Below, piece by piece: positions 18,001 through 25,520 of a stretch of DNA of 64,000 nucleotides (positions are counted from its first letter, which is position 1; each line of letters opens with the position of its first letter). The stretch spans positions 248,001 through 312,000 of the forward strand of contig NZ_BPQV01000006.1 of assembly GCF_022179465.1 (NCBI RefSeq), in the 5' to 3' direction. The translations under genes were made by a program, and so were the position numbers. The stretch comes from Methylobacterium organophilum (GTDB lineage Bacteria; Pseudomonadota; Alphaproteobacteria; Rhizobiales; Beijerinckiaceae). The notes below the pieces were generated by a model. It did not search any database and was not told the DNA's origin. It was given only the letters and a program-made list of their open reading frames with translations.

Positions 18001-18041
18001 AGAAGGCGAGCGAACTCGCCCGCCAGTCAGCCGCGTCGTGA
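12099..18041 (+). CDS. DUF4011-helicase-nuclease giant protein (Hhe-type antiphage defence)
   Basis: About 1,980 residues. The order of domains is: an N-terminal beta-rich part; a transglutaminase-like segment (GTCLDLSLLYAACLE at about 217, AGHAFVGVWL at about 244); DUF4011 from about 375 (RVERWKRKLLDLTLRNKLL); and a superfamily 1 helicase with Walker A FGPPGTGKSQT at about 690, motif II VIFDEASQISPWDA at about 1325, GDPEQLPPT at about 1350 and RLNVAITRARREL at about 1565. A Vsr/MTES_1575-type endonuclease domain (GVECDGATYHSS at about 1670, then RDRDRLREHVLTDLGW) and a DUF3320 tail (YEELLIRRIARAHDIQ) follow. This is the layout of the single-gene defence protein called Hhe. All core motifs look intact. 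The start is the GTG at 12099 after AAGGGGGA; an upstream ATG at 11901 adds a non-protein-like leader. Antiphage activity is inferred from family. Confidence 0.88.
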   Translation: MSDGIQITCSVTEHVSLAYHENAVPVIREVVIENTSEVELSDVRVRIESRPAVVQPLTLRIDRIPAGSNHHIALPDVRLDAALLSGFTEASRLELTVVVEDAGGETARQVEELRLLPPSHWGGGRSAPELLAAFVRPNDPAVDVVLRDAATKLGEAGRETGLNGYTTAKKSRAWELAEAIWAAIADRRIAYVLPPASFERAGQKVRGPSDVLEPKVGTCLDLSLLYAACLEQAGLNPVLVLTAGHAFVGVWLQDDDFANATVDDMQLLRKRRDLQDLVFVETTLLTSDPPATFKVAVAQGSVQVEDEAPAALEIAIDVRRCRRRGIRPMDLGDGKPTSVAPAPTQPINQPIGALPPFEDEPRAPVDEAPETPVGRVERWKRKLLDLTLRNKLLNFKLGKGSVSLECVSPGALEDGLAAGTEFRLKPLSDVLTGSDERSADLYARRHHDDGRRSYLEAALARKEIYTTSTEADLDRRLLDLYRLARNGFEEGGANILFLAIGFLSWTKKEGEAAYRAPLLLVPVTLKRSSVRAGFKLALHDDEVRINPTLLEMLREDFKLRMPELEGDLPRDGSGYDVDGIFRIVRQHVKELRGWEVVPDVVLSAFSFTKYLMWKDLVDRAEVLKRNPVVRHLIDTPKHSYGDGTPFPEPARLDREHPPETVFAPLSADSSQLSAVLAAAGGKDFVLFGPPGTGKSQTIGNMIAQCLAQGRTVLFVSQKTAALEVVQRRLQEIGLGDYCLEVHSTKAQKSAVLGQLRRAWHERSTPSQGTWDAATSELASLREELNGLVKALHRRRENGLSAYEAFGRVIAAGSGEPPLVLTWPDHLAHDETTLATLRAACRELRPVLASVGSLVDHPLQGVEATQWSPVWRDDMGAAIRTVEQTLGALRVSGQTFAEAIGLPSLLATCAGTRGLVVLGNYLVRSEARCGVAFLADGAGDLRRAVSARERFQTTKAQLLGRLTGRYGPGILDQNLGALLAEWVAAQGSNFLVKGGKLRRVAAQVQPYAEGPLPADLGPDLTGLIEVAKHVKAGCLEELILARLGLPWSNPDCAASEFAPAITWAEKVEQLLDILGPLSLGIDALRDHLVQLVERQGRALAEGGRIAQSYAAFAQNRARANEAMKALSLLAGRTNPEEPLAADADWIEQSLALARRWGSGLGRAQGWCAWQSAAQNARQTGLTPLIDALEEGRVAPDRAETAFETAYARWWIDRVVSHDPVLRRFLPERHEDAIQRFRAADARVTELSKQVVRSRLGGGIPGPTAFGSDPEWGTLSHELTKRTQHMPLRKLFGKMPTALTKLTPCVMMSPLSIAQYLPPDKEPFDVVIFDEASQISPWDAIGALARAKQVVIVGDPEQLPPTNVGDRGVDDIEDGSDVTDQESILDECLAANIPRRNLDWHYRSRHESLIAFSNSRYYRGRLVTFPSPVTDDRAVRLTLVPDGVYERGAGRVNRPEARAVVAEIVRRLRDPSFAEERRSLGVVTFNGEQQRLIENLLDEQRRSYPELEPFFDKDRWHEPVFVKNLENVQGDERDAIIFSVAVGPDPSGRPISTVSSLNKDGGHRRLNVAITRARRELVVFASLRPEQIDLGRTQAQGVRDFKHFLEFADRGARALAEAFAPTGGDVESPFEAAVMAGLQAKGWTVHTQIGVSGFRIDLGIVHPDAPGRYLAGVECDGATYHSSATARDRDRLREHVLTDLGWRIRRVWSTEWWMDAEGALAKLDQRLIEDLEADRARAASVAPIDVAVEPEALEQDRDEPTGEPEVASSIDEMPSEPANDAGPVIEAIPQRLYADRALPVEPPTARLEAKDDMRDYRLADLNDLGRPVEPGRFYDASYRPALSAMVGHVLSVEGPIYEELLIRRIARAHDIQRVGPLVREAIATQIDASVARTEDDGRTVLWPCGEEPRTSYPYRPADPTVRSHTDTPMPELVGIASTLPSNASEAERARLIGQRLGLSRIEASARARFEKASELARQSAAS

Positions 18042-18048
18042 GGCAGAG

Positions 18049-18776
18049 ATGCGCGTCGGGATCGTCACGGTTCTGATTCTGCTGAGCACCATCAAGGCCG
18101 CGGTCGCACAAGGTATCCAAGACGATCCGCGCCGGAGGCGGCTCGTCCGCCTTCGGTCCGAGAGGCGACCGACTGCATCTCACGTGAGGCACTGAACGAA
18201 CCGGGTATCGAAGGCGCTACGAGGCCAGGCCAGTTCCGAGCTGCTCTCGCTTCGCCCATGCGCCGGTGTGCCGACGCGGTGATCGCGGCTCATGATCGAG
18301 TCTACTATCCTGGCTACGGCGAAGCTTTTTTCCAAGGCCCGTACTGCAGGATCTCGTTCGAGCTATCCAGAAGCGCATCGGGCCTGACCTCGCACGTCGC
18401 GCCTCGGAAGCCGCCGAACCTTCCGCTCTCGCGCAAACAGCCGAGTCCTGGCTTCCAGGTCGCCCAGCCGGTTCCGAAGCCCTTCGATCAGGTCGCTGAG
18501 CAGGCCAAGCGCGGGGCTGAAGAGCGCGAGAAGCGCGAAGTCGACGCGATGTGGCCGCGTGCCCGTCAGGCAAACGCCGCACCCGCTCCACGGATACGCA
18601 CTGAGCTGAGCGAGGCCGTCGATGCGCTCTATGATTTAGGCCGCGCTCATGGAAATCCGCCGATGATGGTGGTGGCACCGGCTGGGGCAGCCGGCGAGCG
18701 TGTCACTGCGCCTTCGGCGTCACCGCGATGTCGGCACCCCAGTAACGGTTCGCGATCAACTGCTGGTTTCGAATGA
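18049..18776 (+). pseudogene. Possible secreted protein gene broken by a frameshift
   Basis: Eight bases after the helicase stop, an ATG at 18049 preceded by GAGG opens a frame that encodes a good signal peptide (MRVGIVTVLILLS...AAVAQG) and then becomes Arg-rich and stops at 18195. From about 18170 another frame takes over and reads like protein (DCISREALNEPGIEG, then MRRCADAVIAAHDRV from 18258, FFQGPYC, and a helical KRGAEEREKREVDAMWPRA stretch), running to 18776. A single frameshift around 18120-18170 would join them into a secreted, cysteine-containing protein of about 240 residues. The family is not recognised. The two halves may also be unrelated; the 3' end overlaps the next, opposite gene, which argues for decay there. 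A frame on the opposite strand is less convincing. Confidence 0.35.
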
Positions 18777-19047
18777 GCCCGATCGCCTTCTTGGCATTCC
18801 CACCTTCGAAGGTGCCTACCGTGGCGCCGCAGATCGTGAGGTACATCCGCTGATGGACTACGGCATCGAAATATCCTTTGGGAGCGGGCGCGAAGTTGAG
18901 GCGGGCGGCGAGAACCTGGTCGCGCATTTGCTCGACCGCTTCGGCCACGGCAGCGTGTACCTTCTCCATCATCGCTCGCTGTGCGTGATCTAGTATCTCG
19001 GCAGCCTTGCGCTCCTCGGGGGACAGCAAGGCGCAAGCATTGGCCAT
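18703..19047 (-). CDS. Hypothetical protein, 114 residues
   Basis: The ATG at 19047 follows GAGGT with about four bases between. The protein is of ordinary composition: an N-terminal helical part (LSPEERKAAEILDHAQRAM, then VHAAVAEAVEQMRDQVL), and a second part reading YLTICGATVGTFEGGNAKK and NRYWGADIAV. It has no signal peptide or membrane segment. I do not recognise the family. It stands alone between the helicase gene region and the flavin monooxygenase gene; the 115-base gap at 19048-19162 shows nothing further. Confidence 0.6.
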   Translation of the reverse strand: MANACALLSPEERKAAEILDHAQRAMMEKVHAAVAEAVEQMRDQVLAARLNFAPAPKGYFDAVVHQRMYLTICGATVGTFEGGNAKKAIGLIRNQQLIANRYWGADIAVTPKAQ

Positions 19048-19162
19048 AGCAACCTCGTTCGAGACCGAAGGCGAGGCTGGCTACCGACTGGTACGGGAAT
19101 GTGACGCCGCCGTATCAATTCTTCGCAGCGAAGAGCAGGCGAGGCCGTTCAGTGCCCGGCCT

Positions 19163-20680
19163 TCATTCGCCGAACCATCGCGTCACGGCTCGGCCGATGG
19201 TCGCCTCGTCGGGAACGGTGTCACTGGCCCAGGCCACGATCCCGTCGGGCCGCACCAGCACGGCTTGGAGGCCCAGCCGGTCCCGCGCATCCGCCGCAAC
19301 GTAGCTCATCCGCGCGGGGCGCCGCTGAGCGAGAGCCTGGAGCAGCGGGTTCCGGTCGAAGTCGAGGAGCAAGCCCTTGCCGTCGCGCATGAGGGTGCCG
19401 ACCCTCTGCCCGTCGCCCAGCATGAAATCGGGAACGCTGCATCCGACCAGCGGGTGGCTGTCGCCGAGATCGTAACGTAGCGTGACGCCCCAGACGCGCT
19501 CGGCGAAGTAGGTTGCGCCGTCCGGCGTCTCGATGAGGTCGCGGAGAATGGCTTCGAGGGCGCGCGAACTTCGGCTCGGCCGCATGAGCGCGACCTGGGC
19601 GCGGGACCAGTCAAGCACGCGCGCGCCGACCGGATGCCGTTCGCCCGCGTAGCTGTCGAGCAGGCCGGCCGGCGCGTCGCCCCGGATCGTGGCGGCGAGC
19701 TTCCAGCCCAGATTCATCGCGTCGCCGAGGCCGAGGTTGAGGCCCTGCCCGCCCAGCGGTGAATGGATGTGCGCGGCGTCGCCGGCCAGCAGCACGCGCC
19801 CGTCGCGATACGCGGCCGCCTGATGGGCGCGGTCGGTCCAGGTGGTGGCGAGGTCGAGTCTGGTCACCGTGACGTCGACACCCGAGATCCTGCGCAGGAC
19901 AGCCTCGACATGCTCGCGGGTGATCGGTGCGGAGCGGTGGAAGGCGCCGCCATCGAAATCGGCCAGCGCGACCGTGCCGGGGGGCGTGAACTGGACCATG
20001 CCCTGCGCGGTGTAGTGGCGGCCGGCCTTGAGGCCGTCCGCGCCGGCCAACTCGGCCTGGACGGAGTAGCCCGTGAACTCGGGCTCGGTGCCGGTGAAAC
20101 CGATGCCCGCCGCTTTGCGCACCACGCTGCGGGCACCGTCGCAGCCAACGAGCCACCGGCCCCGGTAAGTCTCGCCGTCCGCCTGGACGGTGACGGACGC
20201 GTCCGTCTGGGTGAAGCCCTCGACACCGACGCCCCGCAGGACCGTGACGCCCGACGCCTCCGCCCGCGCGGCCAGGACGGCTTCGAGGGTCGCCACCTCC
20301 GTGGCGCCGCTGCCGACCGGTCCGGGCAGGCGATACGGCCAGCGCCCGGTGTCGATCCGGTCGTAGAAGAACTGGATGCCGGCGAAGTGGCCGCCCGGAC
20401 GGCGGGGTTGCGTCATCCAATGCGCCGTCCCCGGCATGGCGCGGGTGGCCGCGTGGGCCTCGATCTCGCCCAACAGGCCGCGTCGGTCGAGGCTCTCGAG
20501 GGTCGGGACGGACAGGCCGCGCAGCCCGAACGGTACACGCTTCAGCGGGGAGGACGGGTCGGGCGCCTGTTCGAGAACCAGCACGGAGCCGCCGGCCCGC
20601 GACAACTCGCAGGCGAGGAACAGGCCGACGGGACCGGCACCCGCGATGATCGTGTCGTAGAGCGTGGTGGATATGGGCAT
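19163..20680 (-). CDS. FAD-dependent aromatic monooxygenase (PheA/TfdB family)
   Basis: This 505-residue protein has the three marks of class A flavoprotein hydroxylases: GAGPVGLFLACELSRAG near the N-terminus, the conserved DG region (LVGCDGARSVVRK), and GDAAHIHSPLGGQGLNLGLG before the C-terminal third. The last 120 residues form the thioredoxin-like domain seen in phenol hydroxylase-type members and end in AVLVRPDGIVAWASD. These enzymes hydroxylate aromatic or polycyclic substrates with NAD(P)H and O2; the substrate cannot be told. The start is the ATG at 20680, which follows AGGAG with seven bases between; a start at 20803 would add unrelated Arg/Ser-rich residues. It stands alone, with two inverted repeats about 130-170 bases upstream that may be an operator. 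A TetR- or MarR-type regulator is not adjacent. Confidence 0.85.
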   Translation of the reverse strand: MPISTTLYDTIIAGAGPVGLFLACELSRAGGSVLVLEQAPDPSSPLKRVPFGLRGLSVPTLESLDRRGLLGEIEAHAATRAMPGTAHWMTQPRRPGGHFAGIQFFYDRIDTGRWPYRLPGPVGSGATEVATLEAVLAARAEASGVTVLRGVGVEGFTQTDASVTVQADGETYRGRWLVGCDGARSVVRKAAGIGFTGTEPEFTGYSVQAELAGADGLKAGRHYTAQGMVQFTPPGTVALADFDGGAFHRSAPITREHVEAVLRRISGVDVTVTRLDLATTWTDRAHQAAAYRDGRVLLAGDAAHIHSPLGGQGLNLGLGDAMNLGWKLAATIRGDAPAGLLDSYAGERHPVGARVLDWSRAQVALMRPSRSSRALEAILRDLIETPDGATYFAERVWGVTLRYDLGDSHPLVGCSVPDFMLGDGQRVGTLMRDGKGLLLDFDRNPLLQALAQRRPARMSYVAADARDRLGLQAVLVRPDGIVAWASDTVPDEATIGRAVTRWFGE

Positions 20681-20812
20681 GGTCGAGCTCCTGGGTCGCT
20701 GTTCGACCGGAGCGTTCCCCGAACCCGAGACCCGCGCGGACGAACGGCCGGACGCGCAAGGGCGTCCTTGAGTTCGTCGCGGGGACCTCTGGCACAGGGC
20801 CAAAGACCAGAG

Positions 20813-20851
20813 CTTTCGTTACCGAAAGGACTTGGGCTTACCAAACCAAGT
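20813..20851 (-). promoter_or_regulatory. Two adjacent inverted repeats upstream of the flavin monooxygenase
   Basis: CTTTCG-TTAC-CGAAAG (20813-20828) is a perfect 6-bp palindrome. It is followed at once by ACTTGG (20830-20835) pairing with CCAAGT (20846-20851). The pair lies 133-171 bases upstream of the monooxygenase start in the 510-base gene-free stretch 20681-21190. Operator function is inferred from position and symmetry; no cognate regulator is adjacent. I see no gene in the rest of that stretch. Confidence 0.35.
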
Positions 20852-21190
20852 CTGCCTTTTCCGACACCGTCAGCTTAGCGCAACGGCCCACGACCCGCAA
20901 CGGCCACGCTGCGATGGCGTGCGGCATCCCGATACAGAGACCTCGCAGAACTTATACATCAGCGTACGGTGATTGATCCTGCATAGCCTGGACGCCCTCG
21001 TCGCCCGATCCCTGCCCCACCTCTCGCCCTCACCGGTGAGCGGCCGACGCATCGCGCCCGAGCCCCCCGCGGGTATCGATGCCGCGCAGGCCGGCCGGAG
21101 CACGGATGCCCGCCCATGACGGGGGCGTGGGCTTGGGGCATCCAATGTGTCGACGCGCTGCCATCGACGGGCGACGGGACGGAGAGCGCC

Positions 21191-23449
21191 TCAAACATCG
21201 GAGAGGCGCGTCTTGGCGAGCGGCAGGCTGCGCACGCGCTGCCCGGTGAGCGCCGCGACCGCGTTGACCACAGCAGGCGGAACGCCGGGCAGGCCCGGCT
21301 CGCCGATGCCGCCCATCGGCGCCCCGCTCTCGACGATGGCCACCTGCACCCGCGGCATCCGCGCGCGGTCGAGGATCGGATAGGCGTCGAAGTTCCGCGC
21401 CTGCCGCTGCCCCGCCTCGTAGACCACCTGTTCGAGGAGCGTGGAGGAGAGGCCCAGCGCCGCGGCGCTCTCCACCTGCCGCTTGACGATCGCCGGATTG
21501 ACGACGCTGCCCGGATCGATGGCGATCCAGAGGTCGTGCACCCGCGCCTCGCCGGCCTTCAGAGAGACCTCCGCGATGGTGGCGGTCTCCGAGCCGAAGG
21601 GCGAGGCCATCGAGAGGCCCCGCGCCCGGCGCGTGCCATCCTCCGCCGCGAACGGGCCGCGCTTCCAGCCGCCGGCCAGTTCCGCCACTCTCCGCAGCAG
21701 GGTGACGTGGCGCGGACTGTCCTTCACGAGCGCGAGGCGCAGCTCGAACGGGTCATTGTTCCCGGCCGCGGCGATCTCGTCTAAAAAACTCTCGTAGAAA
21801 TAGTCGTTCATCGAGTGGCCGACCGAGCGCCAGAAGGCGATCGTGACCGGGTGGGCCACCTTCACGTAGTCGAGGCGCCGGTTCGGGATGGCGTAGGGCT
21901 TCTTGTCGAGGCCCTCGACGACGGAGGAATCGACCGGCGACTTGAACAGCGCGCCGAACCAGCGGCCGATCGGCCCCTCGCCGATCGCGGTGGTCTGAAG
22001 CGCCACCGGCATGCCGTCCGCCCCGAGGGCGGCCTTGAAGCGGGCAAAGCTCAGGGGACGCACCGCATCCATGCCGAACTCCTCCTCGCGCGACCACAAC
22101 ACCCGCACCGGGCGGCCGGTCGCCTTGGCGAGCAGGATCGCCTGCGGGAAAGGGTTGGCCGGCCCGTAGTAGAAGTGGCGCCCGAAGAAGCCGCCGAGCA
22201 TCGGCGAGTGGATGCGCACCTGCTCCGGCGCGAGACCGGCCGTCTTCGCCGCGATCTGCTGGAACAGCTCCGGCATCTGGTTAGGCAGCCAGAGATCGAG
22301 GGTGCCGTCTTCCGTGAACCGGGCCACCGCCGAGGGCGGTTCGAGCTGGGCGTGGGCGAGGTAGGGCGCATCATATTCCGCCTCGATCACCTTGGCGGCG
22401 CCCGCGAAGGCCGCGGCGGGGTCACCCTCCTGCTCGGCCGGAATGCCGGATTCGCGGGTGCCTTTCAGCGCGGCCAGCATCGCCGCCGACGAGAAGTTTT
22501 TCGAGACCGTGGCGATCCCATCCGCGGCGGGTTCGGTCCAGATGACCTGCAGGGCCTCCGCGGCCTTGCGCGCCCGCCACCAGGACTCTGCCACGACCGC
22601 CACGGCACCGGGCAGGCGGTGGACCGAGTGGACGCCCGGCATCGCGCGGATGTCCGCCTCGTTGACGAAGGATCGCGGCTCGGTGCCGAGATGCGGCGCA
22701 TGCTGCACGGCCGCGTGGAGCATGCCCTCCAGGCGGATGTCGATGCCGTAGACGGCCCGGCCCGTGGACTTGTCGTGCCTGTCGAGCCGCGCCACCGGCT
22801 TGCCGATCCAGCGGAACTTTTGCGGGTCCTTCAGGGCGACATCGTCGCGCGGCGGCAGCGCCCGGGCGGCCTCGGCCAGTTCGCCGTAGCCCAGCGAGCG
22901 GCCCGAAGCGGCGTGGATCACGCGCCCGTCCTCGGTCGTCAGGCTGTCCTGCGGCACGGCGAGCCGGGCGGCGGCGGCGCGCAGCAGCATCTCGCGGGCG
23001 GTGGCGCCGAGGCGGCGCATGGCCTCGAAGCTGGAGCGCGTCGAGAAGCTGCCGCCGGTCATGCGCAGGCCGTTGACCACCGCGTAGTCGGGCCCGGGCG
23101 GCGCGCATTCCACGGCGAAGCGGGCGGGATCGAGATCGAGTTCCTCGCCGATGGTCTGGGCGAGGCCGGTATCGATGCCCTGGCCGCCTTCGACGAACGG
23201 GCTGAGCAGGCGGACCGAATTGTCCGGGCGGATCTCCAGGAAGGCGGCGACCCGCGTGCCGGGCTTCGGCACCACCGCGGCCGGGCCTTCCGCCCGGGTC
23301 TGCGCCGCGGCCCCGTTCCGCAAATCGATGCCCAGCAGGAGGGCGCCCGAGGCGACGCCGAGGAAGCCGCGCCGCGAGAGGTTGCGCACCGGTGCGCGGT
23401 CGCGCTCCGTGGCGATGCCGAGACGGTGCAGGGGGGTGAGCTCGTTCAT
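21191..23449 (-). CDS. Molybdenum hydroxylase large subunit (IorB-like, xanthine dehydrogenase family)
   Basis: This 752-residue protein has a Tat-type N-terminus (SRRGFLGVASGALLLGID), so it is likely exported to the periplasm with its cofactor. It then shows the aldehyde oxidase/xanthine dehydrogenase large-subunit pattern: GRAVYGIDIRLEGMLHAAV, SPMLGGFFGRHF near the middle, and GIGEPGLPGVPPAVVNA near the C-terminus, which holds the catalytic Glu. The twin-Arg start and length fit the isoquinoline 1-oxidoreductase (IorB) subgroup. The gene lies 10 bases after the [2Fe-2S] subunit gene. There is no FAD subunit and no cytochrome gene next to it, so electrons probably pass to a cytochrome encoded elsewhere. 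Substrates of this subgroup include N-heterocycles and aldehydes; which applies here is open. Confidence 0.88.
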   Translation of the reverse strand: MNELTPLHRLGIATERDRAPVRNLSRRGFLGVASGALLLGIDLRNGAAAQTRAEGPAAVVPKPGTRVAAFLEIRPDNSVRLLSPFVEGGQGIDTGLAQTIGEELDLDPARFAVECAPPGPDYAVVNGLRMTGGSFSTRSSFEAMRRLGATAREMLLRAAAARLAVPQDSLTTEDGRVIHAASGRSLGYGELAEAARALPPRDDVALKDPQKFRWIGKPVARLDRHDKSTGRAVYGIDIRLEGMLHAAVQHAPHLGTEPRSFVNEADIRAMPGVHSVHRLPGAVAVVAESWWRARKAAEALQVIWTEPAADGIATVSKNFSSAAMLAALKGTRESGIPAEQEGDPAAAFAGAAKVIEAEYDAPYLAHAQLEPPSAVARFTEDGTLDLWLPNQMPELFQQIAAKTAGLAPEQVRIHSPMLGGFFGRHFYYGPANPFPQAILLAKATGRPVRVLWSREEEFGMDAVRPLSFARFKAALGADGMPVALQTTAIGEGPIGRWFGALFKSPVDSSVVEGLDKKPYAIPNRRLDYVKVAHPVTIAFWRSVGHSMNDYFYESFLDEIAAAGNNDPFELRLALVKDSPRHVTLLRRVAELAGGWKRGPFAAEDGTRRARGLSMASPFGSETATIAEVSLKAGEARVHDLWIAIDPGSVVNPAIVKRQVESAAALGLSSTLLEQVVYEAGQRQARNFDAYPILDRARMPRVQVAIVESGAPMGGIGEPGLPGVPPAVVNAVAALTGQRVRSLPLAKTRLSDV

Positions 23450-23459
23450 CCCCGCCTCC

Positions 23460-23906
23460 TCAGGCCGCGGCCTGCCGCACGGCGGCGGCGATGGCGTTGT
23501 AGGTGCCGCAGCGGCAGAGATTGGTCATCGCGGCGGCGATCTCGTCGTCGGACGGCTTCGGCGTCTCCTTGAGCAGGCCGGTCGCGGCCATGACTTGCCC
23601 GGACTGGCAATAGCCGCATTGCGGCACCTCGATGCCGACCCAGGCCGCCACGACCCGAGCGCCGACCGGATCCGCCTCGATCGCCTCGATGGTCGTCACC
23701 GACTGCGCAGCGACGCTCTCCGCCGGCACCTGGCAGGAGCGGGTCGCCTGCCCGTCGATGAGCACGGTGCAGGCCCCGCACTGGCCGATGCCGCACCCGT
23801 ATTTGGTGCCGGTGAGACCGATCGTGTCCCGCAGCACGAAGAGAAGCGGCGTATCCGGCTCGGCCTCGATTGCGTGCTGTCGCCCGTTGATCGTCAGGTT
23901 CATCAT
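23460..23906 (-). CDS. [2Fe-2S] subunit of molybdenum hydroxylase (IorA-like)
   Basis: This 148-residue protein has a plant-type ferredoxin domain (KYGCGIGQCGACTVLIDG, with a fourth Cys in SCQVPAES) and a helical [2Fe-2S] domain (PQCGYCQSGQ and NLCRCGTYNAI), the two clusters of this family. It passes electrons from the molybdenum site of the large subunit. The start is one of two adjacent ATGs (23906 or 23903) after GGAGG; an upstream start at 24065 would add an unrelated leader. It is the first gene of the pair. The 240 bases upstream, to the DUF302 gene, hold no other gene. Confidence 0.9.
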   Translation of the reverse strand: MMNLTINGRQHAIEAEPDTPLLFVLRDTIGLTGTKYGCGIGQCGACTVLIDGQATRSCQVPAESVAAQSVTTIEAIEADPVGARVVAAWVGIEVPQCGYCQSGQVMAATGLLKETPKPSDDEIAAAMTNLCRCGTYNAIAAAVRQAAA

Positions 23907-24146
23907 GGCTGTGATCCTCCGCAGAGCAGAACACAGGGACGTGATGCTAAGGACGGCCATCGACGCGGACCACGCCATAAAAGCCGCGTTTCCGGACATG
24001 CTGGACCGGCTCGGACCACCGCCAAGGGTACCGCGAAGGGTCCGGCCGCCCGGCGGATCGCCCACGGCACTCGCCGTGGACCCGCAGGAGTGCCAGGGCG
24101 TCGTGCCGTGCCGGCCCTTCAGGAGCCCGGCGGCCGCCGAGAAAGC

Positions 24147-24629
24147 CTAGCCGGCCGCCGCTTTCAGGGATTCGGACAGGCGTTCATCGAGTTCCCGCGC
24201 GACCGCATCGACGGCATCGCTCCCGAACTGCCCAAAGGTGCTGGCCGGCCGGTCGTACTCGAAGGCGACGCCCTCCTCCCCTTCCCGCAGGAGGACGCGG
24301 ATCGGCGCATAGAGGGCGGCCGAGAGCGCGTGGCGCGTCATGCGCGAGGCGGTCAGCGGGTTGCCGATATCGTACTGGATCGCCCGGCGCTCCAGGCCGG
24401 CGATGCGCAACAGGGCGCCGTGATCGCGCCGGCCGAAAATCGAGAGGGGTGCGCCGCTCTCCAGCAGGCGCAAGGCCTCCTGCGCCCGGCCCGCCTGGAC
24501 GAGGGCCGCGTAGCCGTGATCGAGGAGCGGCAGGGCCGCCTCCAGGGCCTGCCGGACGGTGCCGAAGTCTCGGGCCGAGCGGATCGTGACGTGCTCGACC
24601 GTGACGGACCTGATGGACGTCTCGCTCAT
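24147..24629 (-). CDS. DUF302 domain protein
   Basis: This 160-residue protein contains the DUF302 pattern: an N-terminal strand HVTIRSARDFGTVRQALEAALP, the segment SIFGRRDHGALLRIAG, the segment IQYDIGNPLTASRMTRH, and APIRVLLREGEEGVAFEYDRPAS. DUF302 is a small alpha/beta fold found alone or fused to other domains; its biochemical role is unknown, and it often appears near redox or stress genes. The start is the ATG at 24629 after GGGAGGG. It lies 17 bases downstream of the SDR gene on the same strand, so the two are probably co-transcribed. Confidence 0.8.
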   Translation of the reverse strand: MSETSIRSVTVEHVTIRSARDFGTVRQALEAALPLLDHGYAALVQAGRAQEALRLLESGAPLSIFGRRDHGALLRIAGLERRAIQYDIGNPLTASRMTRHALSAALYAPIRVLLREGEEGVAFEYDRPASTFGQFGSDAVDAVARELDERLSESLKAAAG

Positions 24630-24646
24630 CGATGCCCTCCCTCTGC

Positions 24647-25435
24647 TCAAGCCGCGCGGTAGCGGACGGCCGGGACGGCGCTCGACAGGTGGGGCAGCAT
24701 CGTCGCGCGCGCCGTCTCCCAGGCCTCCCACTCGGACGCGTCCTGCAGCGAGGGCACGGTGGCGAATTCGCCCCGGTCGAGGCCGGCGAGCGCGGCATCG
24801 ACCAGATCCTCGGCCGACATCACCCACTCCTTCGGCAGGTTGCTCGCGGGTAGGCCCGCCACGTCCCAGAACTCGGTGCCGGTAGCACCCGGCAGCACGA
24901 CCTGAACGCGCACGCCGGTGCCCTCGAGTTCCTTGCGCAGGTTGTGGCTGAAGCCGAGGACGAAGGACTTCGAGCCGCCATAGACCCCGTTCAACACCTC
25001 CGGCCCGATGGCGACGATCGAGGCGATGTTGACGATCGTGCCCTTTCCGCGGGCCGTGAAGGCCGGCACCGCCGCGTAGGTCAGGCGCATCGGCGCGGTG
25101 ACGTTGATGGCGATCATCCGCTCCATCTCGTCGACGGAGGCGGAGGCCAGCGGGGCGGCGGAGCCGAAGCCGGCATTGTTGACGAGATGCGTGATCGACG
25201 CATCGCTCTTCAGGATGTCTTCGACCGCGGCGAGCCCCGCCCGGTCCGTCAGGTCGCCCTCGACGGTCCGCACCGTGACGCCGTGGCGGCGGACGAGGTC
25301 TTCGGCGACCGTGTCGAGCCGGGCCTTGTTGCGGGCGACGAGGATGAGGTCGTGTCCGCGGCGGGCGAAGCGGTCGGCGTAGACGGCGCCGATGCCGGAG
25401 GAGGCGCCGGTGATGAGAACGGTTCCCTGGGTCAT
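24647..25435 (-). CDS. Short-chain dehydrogenase/reductase
   Basis: This 262-residue classical SDR begins GTVLITGASSGIGAVYADRF (NADP-binding TGxxxGIG), has LVNNAGFG, the Ser in NIASIVAIG, and the catalytic Tyr and Lys in VYGGSKSFVLGFS. It reduces or oxidises a carbonyl or alcohol with NAD(P); the substrate is not evident. It resembles the DltE-like subgroup of SDRs in its C-terminal half. It is transcribed away from the GlxA-type regulator gene and shares with it a 128-base gap containing a perfect palindrome, so this gene and the DUF302 gene are likely targets of that regulator. Confidence 0.88.
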   Translation of the reverse strand: MTQGTVLITGASSGIGAVYADRFARRGHDLILVARNKARLDTVAEDLVRRHGVTVRTVEGDLTDRAGLAAVEDILKSDASITHLVNNAGFGSAAPLASASVDEMERMIAINVTAPMRLTYAAVPAFTARGKGTIVNIASIVAIGPEVLNGVYGGSKSFVLGFSHNLRKELEGTGVRVQVVLPGATGTEFWDVAGLPASNLPKEWVMSAEDLVDAALAGLDRGEFATVPSLQDASEWEAWETARATMLPHLSSAVPAVRYRAA

Positions 25436-25520
25436 GATCGTCGGTCCTGTCGCAAAGCCCGTCCGGCCTGCCCGGCGCTGGCGATGTCAGGACCCTAAGA
25501 CTGGACCGCGATGTCTGAAA

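Noticed and set aside
21191-23906. Assignment of the two-subunit molybdenum hydroxylase as the nicotinate hydroxylase of the island.
   Set aside because: It is plausible chemically, but the pair lies outside the island, under a different regulator, and the family includes many substrates. The sequence alone does not single out nicotinate.
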